A stretch of DNA of 64,000 nucleotides from the NCBI RefSeq assembly GCF_000517085.1, contig NZ_KI912107.1, forward strand, positions 4,027,980-4,091,979, read 5' to 3'. Source of the DNA: Saccharicrinis fermentans DSM 9555 = JCM 21142. GTDB taxonomy: Bacteria > Bacteroidota > Bacteroidia > Bacteroidales > Marinilabiliaceae. The translations under genes and the position numbers were made by a program. The notes under the pieces were generated by a model, which saw nothing but the letters and a program-made list of their open reading frames with translations, was not told the origin of the DNA and ran no database searches. Below are positions 28,058 through 37,279 of the stretch, in pieces; within the stretch, counting starts at the first letter, position 1; each line of letters begins with the position of its first letter.

Positions 28058-30427
28058 TTAGGATGCATCACTAGGCTTTAAATCCCCATTAAAACGTAAG
28101 ACATCTCCTTTTTGGGTGTCGTAACTTTTAAGTATATGACCATATTGCAATTGTAAGGTATTCCCCAACTTAGAGTGTACAACAAGCGCTTTCAATTTTC
28201 CATCCTCCCATTCCATACTCACTTCAAAACCCTTTCGTGCCATGATTCCTTCGACAAAACCATTTGCCCACTCCCGAGGTAAAGCCGGCAATATATTCAC
28301 CACTCCGTCATGACTTTGCAGCAACATCTCAGTAACACCTGAGACCATTCCAAAATTACCATCTATTTGAAAAGGAGGGTGAACATCCAAAAGGTTAGGC
28401 AAAGTAGATTTTCGTTGTAATGCCACAATATTCTCATAAGCTTTTTGAGGTTCCAGGAGGCGAGCCCAAAAATTAATGATCCATGCACGACTCCAGCCAG
28501 TATGGCCTCCTCCATGAGCCAATCTATACTCAATAGTTTTTTTTGCGGCATCAAACAGCTTTGGTGTTTTTGTTTTTGATATCTGATTAGAAGGGTGCAA
28601 GGCATATAAATGAGAGATATGACGGTGCCCCGGTTGCTCTTCCGGAAATTCCTCCACCCATTCCATCAATCGACCATCGCTTCCTATCTGCAGCGGTGGC
28701 ATTTGCTTCAGTTTAGTTTTCAGAACTTCACTAAATTCTTTATCTACTCCTAAAATATCAGCTGATGCAATACAATTATGGAACAATTCAAAGATAATTT
28801 CGCGATCCATCGTAGACCCCATGCTGATGGTCGCCATCTTACCGTCTTTATCAAAAAAACTGTTCTCAGGCGATACAGAAGGGCCGGTAACTAATAAACC
28901 GGTTTTAGGATCAGGCACCATGAAATCAACAAAAAATTGTGCTGCCTCTTTCATCACCGGATAAGCATAAGTTCGCAGGTAGTCTTTATCTTCGGTAAAT
29001 TCATAATGGGTATATAAATGCTGACAACACCAAGCAGCTCCCATTGGCCACATACCATAACGTGCACGTTCAAACCCAAAGGTGTTATGCCAAACATCAC
29101 TGGTATGATGTGCCACAAAGCCACGGCAACCATAAGTTTCTTTGGCTGTTATTCTACCCATTTGCCGAAGATCACCTATAAAATCTAAAAATGGCTGATG
29201 ACACTCAGAGAGGTTGGTCATCTCTGCCATCCAATAATTCATTTGAACATTGATATTGATGTGGTAATCTGAATTCCATGGCGGCTTAAAACCATTGACC
29301 CATATCCCTTGCAAATTAGCGGGAAGGGTACCCGGCCTTGAACTACTAATCATCAAGTACCGTCCAAATTGGTACTGAAGCTGCGTCAAATAATTGTCTA
29401 CTCCACCTTTTTTTACCAACTTCAATCGTTTATCTGTAGGCAAATCCTCTCCATCGTTGTCTGAAAGATGAAGATCTACACGTTTAAACAACGAACGATA
29501 GTCGGCAATATGCCTCTTTTCTAACTCATCGAAACCAAGGGTCAACGAAGCATCTAAATGCTGCTGGCACAAAGTTTTGGGAGCACCGCCTCTATAATTA
29601 CTCACAGCCGCTATTCTAATCAGCACCTCATCTGCATTATTTATCACAAGCTTACCATCCTGAACGTGGGTTGATCCGCCCTTGGTTTCAAAATCAATGG
29701 CCGCATGAAAAATAACGCCAACGCCTTGCCCCACATGTTCAGAAAAGTGAATGGTATTATTTACCCACTCTATTTTCGTATTCTCCGTCCTTTCCACATG
29801 GGCTGAAAGACTAATGGAATGGTCTTTATCGGCAGAATACCTAAAAACCATTACTTTATCCGGGAAACTAGAAAAGTACTCCTGTTTGTATTTCACTCCG
29901 TTTTTTTCGAACGAAGTACTTACCTTTGCACAATTCAAGTCTAATTCACGCCTGTAATTCTCAAGGCTATCCATGCCCGCATTTTCAATCAACAAATTAG
30001 CCAACATTTGATAGGCATTGGTTCCAGAAGGTAAACGTGTAGACAAGAGCTTTTCTGCCACAACACGTTCTGCTTTCACATATTGACCATCAAACAATAA
30101 CTGGCGAATCTCATCCAAGGCTTTATACCCATTCTTCTTATCATGATACTTCTTTTCTCCGCTCCAAATCGTTTCTTCATTCAAGCAAATGACTTCCTGA
30201 GCGGGTGCTCCATAAATCATAGCACCCAGACTACCATTACCAATGGGCAAACCCTCATTCCATTTTGAAGTGGGCTGATCAAACCATATCTTTAATGGTA
30301 TATCTTCCTTTGTTTCAATAGTATTACATCCGCATAAGAACAACATCCCGAAAAGAAACAGTATCATCCGCTTTACGATGTCATACCTATTCTTTGTCCG
30401 GTTTACCTTACTCATATATAACTTCAT
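28058..30427 (-). CDS. Glycoside hydrolase family 95 enzyme (alpha-L-fucosidase or alpha-L-galactosidase)
   Basis: A 789-residue GH95 protein of usual length, with a lipobox (FLCGC, about residue 34). The N-terminal sandwich opens with IWFDQPTSKWNEGLPIGNGSLGAMIYG, the family hallmark. The (alpha/alpha)6 barrel holds the paired asparagines in INVQMNYW and the base Asp in QIDGNFG. GH95 enzymes invert alpha-1,2-linked L-fucose or, in some members, L-galactose. With a sulfatase and a GH2 in the same PUL, removal of L-fucose or L-galactose from a sulfated algal polymer is plausible. It starts 5 bases after the stop of the SGNH gene, so these two are cotranscribed. Confidence 0.95.
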   Translation of the reverse strand: MKLYMSKVNRTKNRYDIVKRMILFLFGMLFLCGCNTIETKEDIPLKIWFDQPTSKWNEGLPIGNGSLGAMIYGAPAQEVICLNEETIWSGEKKYHDKKNGYKALDEIRQLLFDGQYVKAERVVAEKLLSTRLPSGTNAYQMLANLLIENAGMDSLENYRRELDLNCAKVSTSFEKNGVKYKQEYFSSFPDKVMVFRYSADKDHSISLSAHVERTENTKIEWVNNTIHFSEHVGQGVGVIFHAAIDFETKGGSTHVQDGKLVINNADEVLIRIAAVSNYRGGAPKTLCQQHLDASLTLGFDELEKRHIADYRSLFKRVDLHLSDNDGEDLPTDKRLKLVKKGGVDNYLTQLQYQFGRYLMISSSRPGTLPANLQGIWVNGFKPPWNSDYHININVQMNYWMAEMTNLSECHQPFLDFIGDLRQMGRITAKETYGCRGFVAHHTSDVWHNTFGFERARYGMWPMGAAWCCQHLYTHYEFTEDKDYLRTYAYPVMKEAAQFFVDFMVPDPKTGLLVTGPSVSPENSFFDKDGKMATISMGSTMDREIIFELFHNCIASADILGVDKEFSEVLKTKLKQMPPLQIGSDGRLMEWVEEFPEEQPGHRHISHLYALHPSNQISKTKTPKLFDAAKKTIEYRLAHGGGHTGWSRAWIINFWARLLEPQKAYENIVALQRKSTLPNLLDVHPPFQIDGNFGMVSGVTEMLLQSHDGVVNILPALPREWANGFVEGIMARKGFEVSMEWEDGKLKALVVHSKLGNTLQLQYGHILKSYDTQKGDVLRFNGDLKPSDAS

Positions 30428-30432
30428 CTAAA

Positions 30433-31080
30433 CTATTCTTTAATTTGTTGTGCAAGAATCTTTGCCAGAAATGCAGCACCTTCTTCAGCTGGATGCACTC
30501 CATCAGGAACCAGTGCTGCTTTACCTATAAAAGGCTGATAAAGGTCAATAAGCGGCAAATGATTTTTCTCAGACAAGCTTCTAATAATAGGTATAACTTC
30601 GTGGGCTACAACCTCGCCCCGAATTCTAAAATTATGATGATCAAATACCGGGACAGGCAAGCAAAGATAAATCTTTGGCTTTGGTTTAATACTTAGAAAA
30701 GTATCTATCAAACACTGGTAATCAGTCTTAAACCGTTCCGCATTCCAGTTACCAGGTTTTGAGTCATTCGTACCTAGTTTTATTGTAATTATGTCAGGAC
30801 GAAGGGCAAACACATTGGATATCTCATTACAATTCCAATAAGAAAAGTTACTCCTTTTTAATGCAGTCGCTCCACTTCTCCCACAGTTAACCACGCTATA
30901 ACCATCCCCCAAAAGTTTGTCCAAAACCTTTGGATAGGCAGTTTCACTTTGTTTCTTATGCTTAGCGCCCGCTGTTATACTATCTCCAACACAAGCTATC
31001 ATCACAGGACGAGATGAGCATGAGGTAAACAATAGCAAAATAAAACAGGTATAAAAGACGGTCGTACTTAATGCTTTCAT
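30433..31080 (-). CDS. SGNH/GDSL-family esterase lipoprotein
   Basis: A 215-residue protein with lipobox TSC at C21. All SGNH blocks are present: GDSITAG with nucleophile S34, the oxyanion Gly in NCGRSGAT, GTND, and DGVHP with the catalytic Asp and His. Enzymes of this type in PULs remove acetyl groups from polysaccharides. It sits 5 bases ahead of the GH95 gene and 58 bases after the first propeller gene. The cluster layout suggests deacetylation before or during exo-glycosidase action. An acyl-hydrolase on another substrate is possible. Confidence 0.9.
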   Translation of the reverse strand: MKALSTTVFYTCFILLLFTSCSSRPVMIACVGDSITAGAKHKKQSETAYPKVLDKLLGDGYSVVNCGRSGATALKRSNFSYWNCNEISNVFALRPDIITIKLGTNDSKPGNWNAERFKTDYQCLIDTFLSIKPKPKIYLCLPVPVFDHHNFRIRGEVVAHEVIPIIRSLSEKNHLPLIDLYQPFIGKAALVPDGVHPAEEGAAFLAKILAQQIKE

Positions 31081-31138
31081 ATCATTGAATTTACATGTTC
31101 GTTACATATTGCCGGTATATGCTTATAGCACAAAATCA

Positions 31139-32191
31139 CTACTCAAAACTTATTTTAAAGACATGCGAGCTACTCCCATAACCTGGTTTCACCTGAACAC
31201 CTGTAGCTAGGTACAAATAAGCCGGTTTATCATCTATAAAGAGCAATTGAGCACGTTCAAGGTGGCCATGTTTTTTCCCCCTATAGGCAGTGGCATCCTT
31301 CAAATATTCTTCTCCTAAATAGTGTGCTAAATCTTCATAAGCTCTTTTTGTATTTTTACTATCAAAGTAAAAACCATCCTTCGATTGCCATAGCAGTCCA
31401 CCGCCACTATTCCCCAAAGAACCGACAAAATCGCGACTCATAAGATAGACTGAATCATTCATAGCAAAGGCATAGGCATCTTCAAGCTGCATTTTGGGAG
31501 GCGTCACCTTCTGGGGAAAGATAGTATACGGTCCTTCCACATTATCGGCAACAGCCACACCATAGGTATAGGCCGAACCTTTAGGTTGTTTAGGAATAAC
31601 CGATTTATGATACAAAAGATATTTCCCATTATGCTTGATCAATGAAGGGTTAGATACTCCTAACTTAGCTTTGTAGTTCCATAAGGTAGAATCTTGGGGT
31701 TTTCGCAAGATGGTACCATCCGGCTCAGCACCACTGGCTGGACGCCAGTTATCACTCAAGTCATCTGCCACATACATGACAATTCGCTGGGTTTTTAATT
31801 TACTATTTTCATTAACAATAAAACACAACACGTAACGTCCATCCATATAATGAATTGTTGGATTATGTGGCGAATTAAATAAGCTATCTCTATCCGCAAC
31901 TGCAACTCCAACATATTCAAAAGGTCCCTCCGGACTGTCACTCACGTAATGGCCTATTTCACAATCCTTGAACCATCCACTAAAATTAGGTTGTGTATTC
32001 ATGGGCCATTGGGCGGCATACAAATGCACTCTGCCTTCTTTATCCATTACAGGCGATGAGCCCCACACGTGCATGCCTTTATTTTCGGCAGCTACACCAA
32101 TATATTCTAATTTCATCTTGTTGGTAGGGGTAGTACATCCCCAACCTACTACTATTAATAATCCTAAAATTGCGATTTGTTGAATTTTCAT
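31139..32191 (-). CDS. Beta-propeller glycosidase-like lipoprotein (GH43-like), copy 2
   Basis: A 350-residue paralogue of the gene at 26786-27907. The lipobox is GWGC (Cys about 19). Shared blade motifs include WGSSPVMDKEGRVHLY, PHNPTIHYMDGRYVL, VSNPSLIKHNGKYLLY and QLEDAYAFAMNDSVYL. As in copy 1, the GH43 'DP' base motif is missing and the first blade reads SSPV. Two diverged copies in one PUL suggest two related linkages or a sequential pair. It is the first gene of the PUL transcript. Its 5' leader shares about 25 bases with the leader of the VTC gene at 45754. Confidence 0.7.
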   Translation of the reverse strand: MKIQQIAILGLLIVVGWGCTTPTNKMKLEYIGVAAENKGMHVWGSSPVMDKEGRVHLYAAQWPMNTQPNFSGWFKDCEIGHYVSDSPEGPFEYVGVAVADRDSLFNSPHNPTIHYMDGRYVLCFIVNENSKLKTQRIVMYVADDLSDNWRPASGAEPDGTILRKPQDSTLWNYKAKLGVSNPSLIKHNGKYLLYHKSVIPKQPKGSAYTYGVAVADNVEGPYTIFPQKVTPPKMQLEDAYAFAMNDSVYLMSRDFVGSLGNSGGGLLWQSKDGFYFDSKNTKRAYEDLAHYLGEEYLKDATAYRGKKHGHLERAQLLFIDDKPAYLYLATGVQVKPGYGSSSHVFKISFE

Positions 32192-32229
32192 ATGTCTAAA
32201 TTTATTTTTTAATGGTCATATATAACTTA
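32192..32229 (-). promoter_or_regulatory. Leader element shared with the VTC operon
   Basis: Read on the minus strand, this leader contains ATATGACCATTAAAAAA ending near the gene's ATG. About 21 of 25 bases match the leader of the VTC gene. It also spells a five-codon reading frame (MTIKK, ATG at 32219, stop at 32202). The role is unknown. Confidence 0.4.
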
Positions 32230-32373
32230 TCTTGCGAACAGGTATAAATCATCCTTAAAATAGACATAAAAATATGATTATAAATGGTATCGTAGTATTA
32301 GATAAAGATCAATCATCCCCATTTATTTTTTGACATTATAAATATTCGTTCAAATAATATGAATTATTATTCA

Positions 32374-32712
32374 TCATCCCCTAGAGGTCTCAAAATAAAC
32401 ATCCTTATATGGGCTCATTCCCCTCTCCACTAAAGGGACGAGAGACTGATATAGCCAATGCAAATAATTAAATACAAAAAGTAAAATATATAACTTGTAC
32501 TGCTTGGTAAAACTGCGCAAATATCTTTCATACATAACAGATTTCATCACATTTAGCCCATACACGTAACCAGAAAAAACGTTAGAAAATCTATTAGGTA
32601 GTGGCTGCAAGAAAACGACTGTTTTTTCTGTCTTTGATAAGAATTCTTCAAAAACAAGGCTTTCGATATTTTTGAAACCAAGGAGTTTACTGATTGTAAA
32701 TGACTGTTTCAA
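32374..32712 (-). CDS. Hypothetical protein, doubtful
   Basis: An open frame of 112 codons, 40 bases past the stop of the glycosyltransferase gene and on the same strand. The product is rich in aromatic and hydrophobic residues (KLYILLFVFNYLHWLYQSLVPL could span a membrane) and shows no family motif I recognise. Codon use looks less regular than in the neighbours. It may be a small membrane protein cotranscribed with the glycosyltransferase, or the whole stretch 32192-32752 may be non-coding. Confidence 0.25.
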   Translation of the reverse strand: MKQSFTISKLLGFKNIESLVFEEFLSKTEKTVVFLQPLPNRFSNVFSGYVYGLNVMKSVMYERYLRSFTKQYKLYILLFVFNYLHWLYQSLVPLVERGMSPYKDVYFETSRG

Positions 32713-32752
32713 AAATGAGAATAACGCAGTATTTGGAGTTTTCTTGCAAAGA

Positions 32753-33760
32753 CTACGTAGTTCTAATACACCATTCAGGTTTTACAATAGACGAAATGAT
32801 CCAATCTGTATTATCCGGGTAATTTACTTCCACCACCTGATCATCTTTAAGCCAGGCTCTAAAAGAAGACTCATCCACCTGCCCTAAAGAAGTATAGACA
32901 GGCACTCCCATAGTTTTTAACATAGCTGCATTGCACAGCTGCTCATATTGGCCCCGCATAGGTAGCACACAAAGCTTTTTCTTCAGAAACAATGCTTCGG
33001 CGGGCGTTTCAAACCCTGCATTGCACAGTACCCCTTTTGCAGATGCCATACTTTGAACAAATTCACCATTGTTTACTGGTTGAATAAATACGTTTTTATA
33101 AGCAAAGGACCTATTATTGTGTTTCGAAAACACCTGCCAGCTTACCTCATCGTATTGGGTCAGAAAATCAACAATAGCTTCATCCGAATAGGCAGGTAAA
33201 TAAACGGAGTAATGCTCATTCACTTCAGGCTGAATAGAACGAATATCCTTTCGAATAACCGGAGTAAAGAAACCATCTCCCAATGTTTTAAAATGAAAAC
33301 CATAATGACAGCTAGCTGGAGCATAATACCTAAGAACAAACCTACCAAGCCAGCTATTCACCTTAGGCTTAGGAGCCCCTTTATGCAGTACTGCCGACTG
33401 ATGCGAAAGGCCAATACATTCTTTAGCCCTGAGCCTACAAGCCCAGGCAACAACAGGTTCAAAATCATTTATCACCAAATCATAATTCCAAACCGGCACT
33501 GTCAATATATCTGCCACAAAGTTCATCACACGCATATTCGCCACCGACTTAAAAAAATCAACACCTCCATTTGTACCAAAAATAAAACCCGCTCCATGCA
33601 AGCGATATTTAATATCCCAAGGCAACTCAATATCGCACTGGTTTCCACTTATGGCAATATCTACCTTTCCATAATTTTTTAAAATGGGAATGATATCCAG
33701 TGCCCGGGCGATGTGCCCATTCCCTGTTCCCTGTAGGGCATATAAAATTTTCATGTCCAT
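32753..33760 (-). CDS. GT-B glycosyltransferase, MJ1255/family-28-like
   Basis: A 335-residue protein with the N-terminal nucleotide-sugar transferase loop MKILYALQGTGNGHIARAL (GTGNGH). The C-terminal half carries a typical GT-B donor-site segment (ASAKGVLCNAGFETPAEALFLKKK). This resembles the MJ1255/VC2487 group of undefined family-28-like transferases. Start may be the ATG at 33760 or the third codon at 33754. It follows the LpxH-like phosphoesterase by 12 bases, and this pairing suggests work on a lipid-linked or envelope glycan. The acceptor is unknown. Confidence 0.82.
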   Translation of the reverse strand: MDMKILYALQGTGNGHIARALDIIPILKNYGKVDIAISGNQCDIELPWDIKYRLHGAGFIFGTNGGVDFFKSVANMRVMNFVADILTVPVWNYDLVINDFEPVVAWACRLRAKECIGLSHQSAVLHKGAPKPKVNSWLGRFVLRYYAPASCHYGFHFKTLGDGFFTPVIRKDIRSIQPEVNEHYSVYLPAYSDEAIVDFLTQYDEVSWQVFSKHNNRSFAYKNVFIQPVNNGEFVQSMASAKGVLCNAGFETPAEALFLKKKLCVLPMRGQYEQLCNAAMLKTMGVPVYTSLGQVDESSFRAWLKDDQVVEVNYPDNTDWIISSIVKPEWCIRTT

Positions 33761-33772
33761 CTAGTTTGCATT

Positions 33773-34639
33773 TTAATCACTAAGAACATCTCTAAACATA
33801 GATTTAAACAACACTTTATCAGAGCCAAATAAGTAATTCACTTTTGCCTCCTCATCTTCGTCTTCGACAGGGTCTTCATGCTTATAATACACCAAATCCC
33901 ACTGATTATCAGCGTACTCCAATGCCGTCAGATTCTCAACCCAATCGCCTGAATTCAGATACATGACAGAGCCCTGTGCATTGGATATAAGCTTTTGTGC
34001 AGGCCAATGAATATGGCCACAAATAGCATAGTGATAACGTTTCTTAATGGCCAGATCACTCACTGTTTTTTCAAAACGTGTGGTAACATCCGTTTTCCGG
34101 CTTGTCTTCACCATTCTTTTAATATCCCTCGACAAAGAGATACGGCGCTGTCCGAATAAAGCCAGCAGGTCATTGACTGTTTTATTAATAATGGTCAGTA
34201 TGGCATAACCAGTGGCCCCAAGTTTAGCCAACCATTTAGAATGATGCATCACCACATCAAAAGCATCGCCATGAAAAATCCAGCTCTTTTTACCATCCAT
34301 GTTCAACAATACTTTATTAACCACAAACAGGTTACCGATACTAAGTCCCACAAAACGCCGTAAAGCCTCATCATGATTACCTACAATATAATACACTGTA
34401 GTCCCTTGCTCCATCATTTTTATAATTTGACGAATAACTTTCAAGTGAGACTTTGGAAAGTAAGACTTTGAAAACTGCCAAATATCTATGACATCACCAT
34501 TCAACACCAAGGTCTGGGGCTGAACTGATTTCAAATAACCAAGCAATTCTTTCGCTTTACAACTACGTGTTCCCAGATGCATATCGGAAATAACAACCGT
34601 ATTCATCATTTTGGGCGCCTTCTTCTGTTTTGAACTCAT
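33773..34639 (-). CDS. LpxH-like metallophosphoesterase
   Basis: A 288-residue calcineurin-like phosphoesterase with the full metal-ligand set: SDMHLG, NGDVIDIW, GNHDE, FHGDAFD and GHIHWP. It belongs to the UDP-2,3-diacylglucosamine diphosphatase-like group, but is longer than LpxH and has an acidic tail (DPVEDEDEEAK), so lipid A synthesis is not assured. It is the first gene of a two-gene operon with the glycosyltransferase. An alternative start is the ATG at 34609 (MNTVVISD). A promoter-like -7 box lies 23 bases before 34639. Confidence 0.85.
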   Translation of the reverse strand: MSSKQKKAPKMMNTVVISDMHLGTRSCKAKELLGYLKSVQPQTLVLNGDVIDIWQFSKSYFPKSHLKVIRQIIKMMEQGTTVYYIVGNHDEALRRFVGLSIGNLFVVNKVLLNMDGKKSWIFHGDAFDVVMHHSKWLAKLGATGYAILTIINKTVNDLLALFGQRRISLSRDIKRMVKTSRKTDVTTRFEKTVSDLAIKKRYHYAICGHIHWPAQKLISNAQGSVMYLNSGDWVENLTALEYADNQWDLVYYKHEDPVEDEDEEAKVNYLFGSDKVLFKSMFRDVLSD

Positions 34640-34662
34640 TATTTCTTCAACATTTATTCATA

Positions 34663-34670
34663 CAAAAATA
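34663..34670 (-). promoter_or_regulatory. Putative -7 box for the phosphoesterase/glycosyltransferase operon
   Basis: On the minus strand TATTTTTG fits TAnnTTTG and lies 23 bases upstream of the phosphoesterase ATG. A minus-strand TTG at 34682-34680 is too close to be the -33 element. Confidence 0.35.
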
Positions 34671-34780
34671 AATGTCGCACAAGAACTTAGTGTAAACTAA
34701 AAGCAAAGAAAACATGAATGATGAACCCGTGTTAATTTTATATGATCACCCAAGACAGAAAAACATATTACCCCCTAAAA

Positions 34781-34788
34781 TATGTTTG
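34781..34788 (+). promoter_or_regulatory. Putative -7 box for the DMT-type gene
   Basis: TATGTTTG matches TAnnTTTG. It lies inside the longest open frame but 52 bases before the GTG at 34841, which supports that GTG rather than the ATG at 34742 as the start. Confidence 0.4.
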
Positions 34789-34840
34789 CAGGTTTATTTC
34801 AAATATCTACCTTCGTGTTTACGATTTAACATTACATATT

Positions 34841-35284
34841 GTGAAATACATATATACACTCATCGTTTTAATAATAGGTTGTTTTTTGGCCATACAAGGA
34901 AGTATCAACACACAACTCACCTCATATTTGAAACATCCCTTACAGGGGGCATTGGTTAATTTTTTAGTGGGAACAATAACGTTGGTTGGCCTAAACATTA
35001 TTTTCAAGACGCATATACCCGATTGGGCACATGTAAAAACTGCTCCTATCTACTTATTCTTAGGTGGTTGCCTGGGTGCTATCTTCGTATCATCCGTCAT
35101 CTTCTTTATTCCCAAAATAGGTGTTACTACAGTACTGGCTGCATCCATTGCCGGACAGTTAATAGCTGCATCTATCATTGACCACTACGGCTTCTTTGGT
35201 TTTACAGTACACACCATAAGCGCTGGAAAAGTTATTGGAATACTCCTCCTACTAGCTGGAATATTTATGATTCAGAAGTATTAA
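34841..35284 (+). CDS. DMT-family transporter of the YdcZ (DUF606) type
   Basis: A 147-residue protein with about five membrane helices (starting IYTLIVLIIGCFLAIQG). The DUF606 signature is visible in INTQL, GALVNFLVGTI and FFIPKIGVTTVLAASIAGQLIAASIIDHYGFFG. Family members are small membrane proteins related to drug/metabolite transporters, and their substrate is unknown. An ATG at 34742 would give a hydrophilic 33-residue extension not seen in the family, and a -7 promoter box lies after it, so GTG 34841 is preferred. It is divergent from the phosphoesterase operon. Confidence 0.8.
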   Translation: MKYIYTLIVLIIGCFLAIQGSINTQLTSYLKHPLQGALVNFLVGTITLVGLNIIFKTHIPDWAHVKTAPIYLFLGGCLGAIFVSSVIFFIPKIGVTTVLAASIAGQLIAASIIDHYGFFGFTVHTISAGKVIGILLLLAGIFMIQKY

Positions 35285-35386
35285 TCCTTTAAGACAAACA
35301 AACATTACATTGGTAAAAAAATTGCTAATTTTCACAACTATATATTGAACACTGCGTAGAAGGCAGCTTAATTCCATTTTTTTAAT

Positions 35387-37201
35387 ATGAATTTAAGCAG
35401 CATTCGTTCAAAAATATTAGTGAGTTTTGGAGTTCTTGTATTAGTAGTGGTAATAGCCTTGAGTACTACGTTCTTCTACACCATCAGCAACACATTAAAA
35501 AAAGATATCCGCACCGACAAACTATTCAACTTTCTCGAAGCCTCCCAAGCCGATTTGCGAACGGTATTTGAAAAAGCCATAGAATCGTCCATCACCATCG
35601 CATCAGACCCCGGCATACGCATGTGGTTTGAAGGTGGAGAAAAAGATGAACTGCTAAAGCAATTAACCCTCGATAAGCTAAATGCCATCAAGAACGACTT
35701 TGGCTACATGGCCATATTCGCAGCCAATGCAAAAACGCATAACTTCTGGACAGGAGACCGTAAGCTATTAGAAGTCCTTAACGAATCCGATCCCGATGAC
35801 AGCTGGTTTTTCACTACCCTAGAAAAAGGCCTTAAAGTAACCACTAACTTTGACTTTAATTTAGAGTTAAATGAAACCGCATTATGGATTAATGTATTAA
35901 TGGGTGATCCTGCTCATCCCACAGGTATCGCCGGCATTGGGCTGAATCCATCAAAAATGGTAAACACCCTGAATACCAAGAGATTTAGCAAAAATAGTTA
36001 TTTATGCATTATCGACGATTCAGGTACCATTAAATTGTCGCAGAACAAGAATCACATTAACAATCAATTAGATAGTATTTTTAACAGCTCCATTGCCCAG
36101 CAAATTTATCAGTCAAAAGGAAAAATACTGCTATCTGATACGGAGCTAAACGATGATAAATATGAGATTGCAGCTATGGATATAGGTGCCACCCATCACA
36201 AGATAATCCTCACCCTCCCCAGTAGCGAATTGGCAAGTTTGGTAAACCCCATTCGAAACTATTCTATCATTATTGGCTTTATATTTTTGGTACTGGCCAT
36301 TATCATATCCTATGCCATTGCCCGATCACTTACCAACCCAATATTGAGGTTAAAAAATATAGCCACCTTACTTTCCAATGGAGAGTTGAGAGTACATATT
36401 GATCAGGATTTAAAACAACGTAAAGATGAGATAGGACAGCTATCTGCCACCTTTAATGAAATGAAGCATCGTATCTCAGATGTCATAAAACAAGTAAAAA
36501 ACACAGGTATGCACATCTCCGAAGGAGGTCAGCAACTAGCCCATTCGGCCAATGAACTTTCCAGCCGTTCAATGCAACAAGCCAGCTCCTCAGAAGAAGT
36601 CTCTGCTTCCATGGAAGAAATGGGTGCTAACATTGAGCAAAATGCAGATAATTCAAAGCATTCTGAACAAATAATGAATCAAGCATACAACAATACAATT
36701 GAAGGAGGTGAGAAAATAAGTAAGGCCTTTGAAGCCGTTAAATCTATCTCGCAGAAGATACAAGTAATTGAAGATATAGCTTACCAAACCAATATACTAT
36801 CACTCAATGCAGCCGTTGAAGCAGCCAGAGCAGGTGAAGAAGGAAAAGGATTTGCAGTAGTAGCGTCAGAGGTTCGCAAACTGGCCGAACGTAGCCGACT
36901 ATCTGCCAACGAGATAACCAAGAGCACTACAAATATGGTTGAAGCCGCAGAAAGGGCCAGAGAAATATTCGAGTTACTAATACCTAATATACAAAAAGCC
37001 AACAATCTGGCTGTTGAAATATCAGCTTCGTCAGCAGAACAGCACGAAGGAGCTCGACAAATTAACAAATCTATTATAGAACTGGACAGCGTATCACAGG
37101 GGAATGCATCTGCAGCTGACACCATATCACAGCTCACAGAATCATTTTCAGAAGAAATAAAAAAACTAAATGATGTTATTTCGTTTTTCAAACTAGCGTA
37201 G
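35387..37201 (+). CDS. Methyl-accepting chemotaxis protein, canonical tip
   Basis: A 604-residue receptor. TM1 is at about 10-32. A Cache-type periplasmic sensor follows at about 35-285 ([32 protein letters not shown]). TM2 is at about 290-314, HAMP at about 315-370, and the signalling coiled coil runs to the C-terminus. The tip reads [32 protein letters not shown], with R481 and E484 at the positions that match Tsr R388 and E391. It should therefore be able to couple to CheA/CheW if these exist elsewhere in the genome. It stands alone on the plus strand, convergent with the LytTR operon. Confidence 0.95.
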   Translation: MNLSSIRSKILVSFGVLVLVVVIALSTTFFYTISNTLKKDIRTDKLFNFLEASQADLRTVFEKAIESSITIASDPGIRMWFEGGEKDELLKQLTLDKLNAIKNDFGYMAIFAANAKTHNFWTGDRKLLEVLNESDPDDSWFFTTLEKGLKVTTNFDFNLELNETALWINVLMGDPAHPTGIAGIGLNPSKMVNTLNTKRFSKNSYLCIIDDSGTIKLSQNKNHINNQLDSIFNSSIAQQIYQSKGKILLSDTELNDDKYEIAAMDIGATHHKIILTLPSSELASLVNPIRNYSIIIGFIFLVLAIIISYAIARSLTNPILRLKNIATLLSNGELRVHIDQDLKQRKDEIGQLSATFNEMKHRISDVIKQVKNTGMHISEGGQQLAHSANELSSRSMQQASSSEEVSASMEEMGANIEQNADNSKHSEQIMNQAYNNTIEGGEKISKAFEAVKSISQKIQVIEDIAYQTNILSLNAAVEAARAGEEGKGFAVVASEVRKLAERSRLSANEITKSTTNMVEAAERAREIFELLIPNIQKANNLAVEISASSAEQHEGARQINKSIIELDSVSQGNASAADTISQLTESFSEEIKKLNDVISFFKLA

Positions 37202-37221
37202 CCAAAAGATATATGGAAAAG

Positions 37222-37278
37222 AAAAACATCTACTGGGCGACTCCAACAAGCAACTTAACTCAATTGAGCCCCCAATAG
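37222..37278 (-). terminator. Imperfect hairpin between convergent genes
   Basis: An imperfect stem pairs CTACTGGGCGACTC (37230-37243) with GAGCCCCCAATAG (37266-37278). On the minus strand it is followed by a short T-rich stretch, as expected for a terminator after the LytTR gene. It may also serve the plus-strand chemoreceptor gene. Confidence 0.45.
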
Positions 37279-37279
37279 G

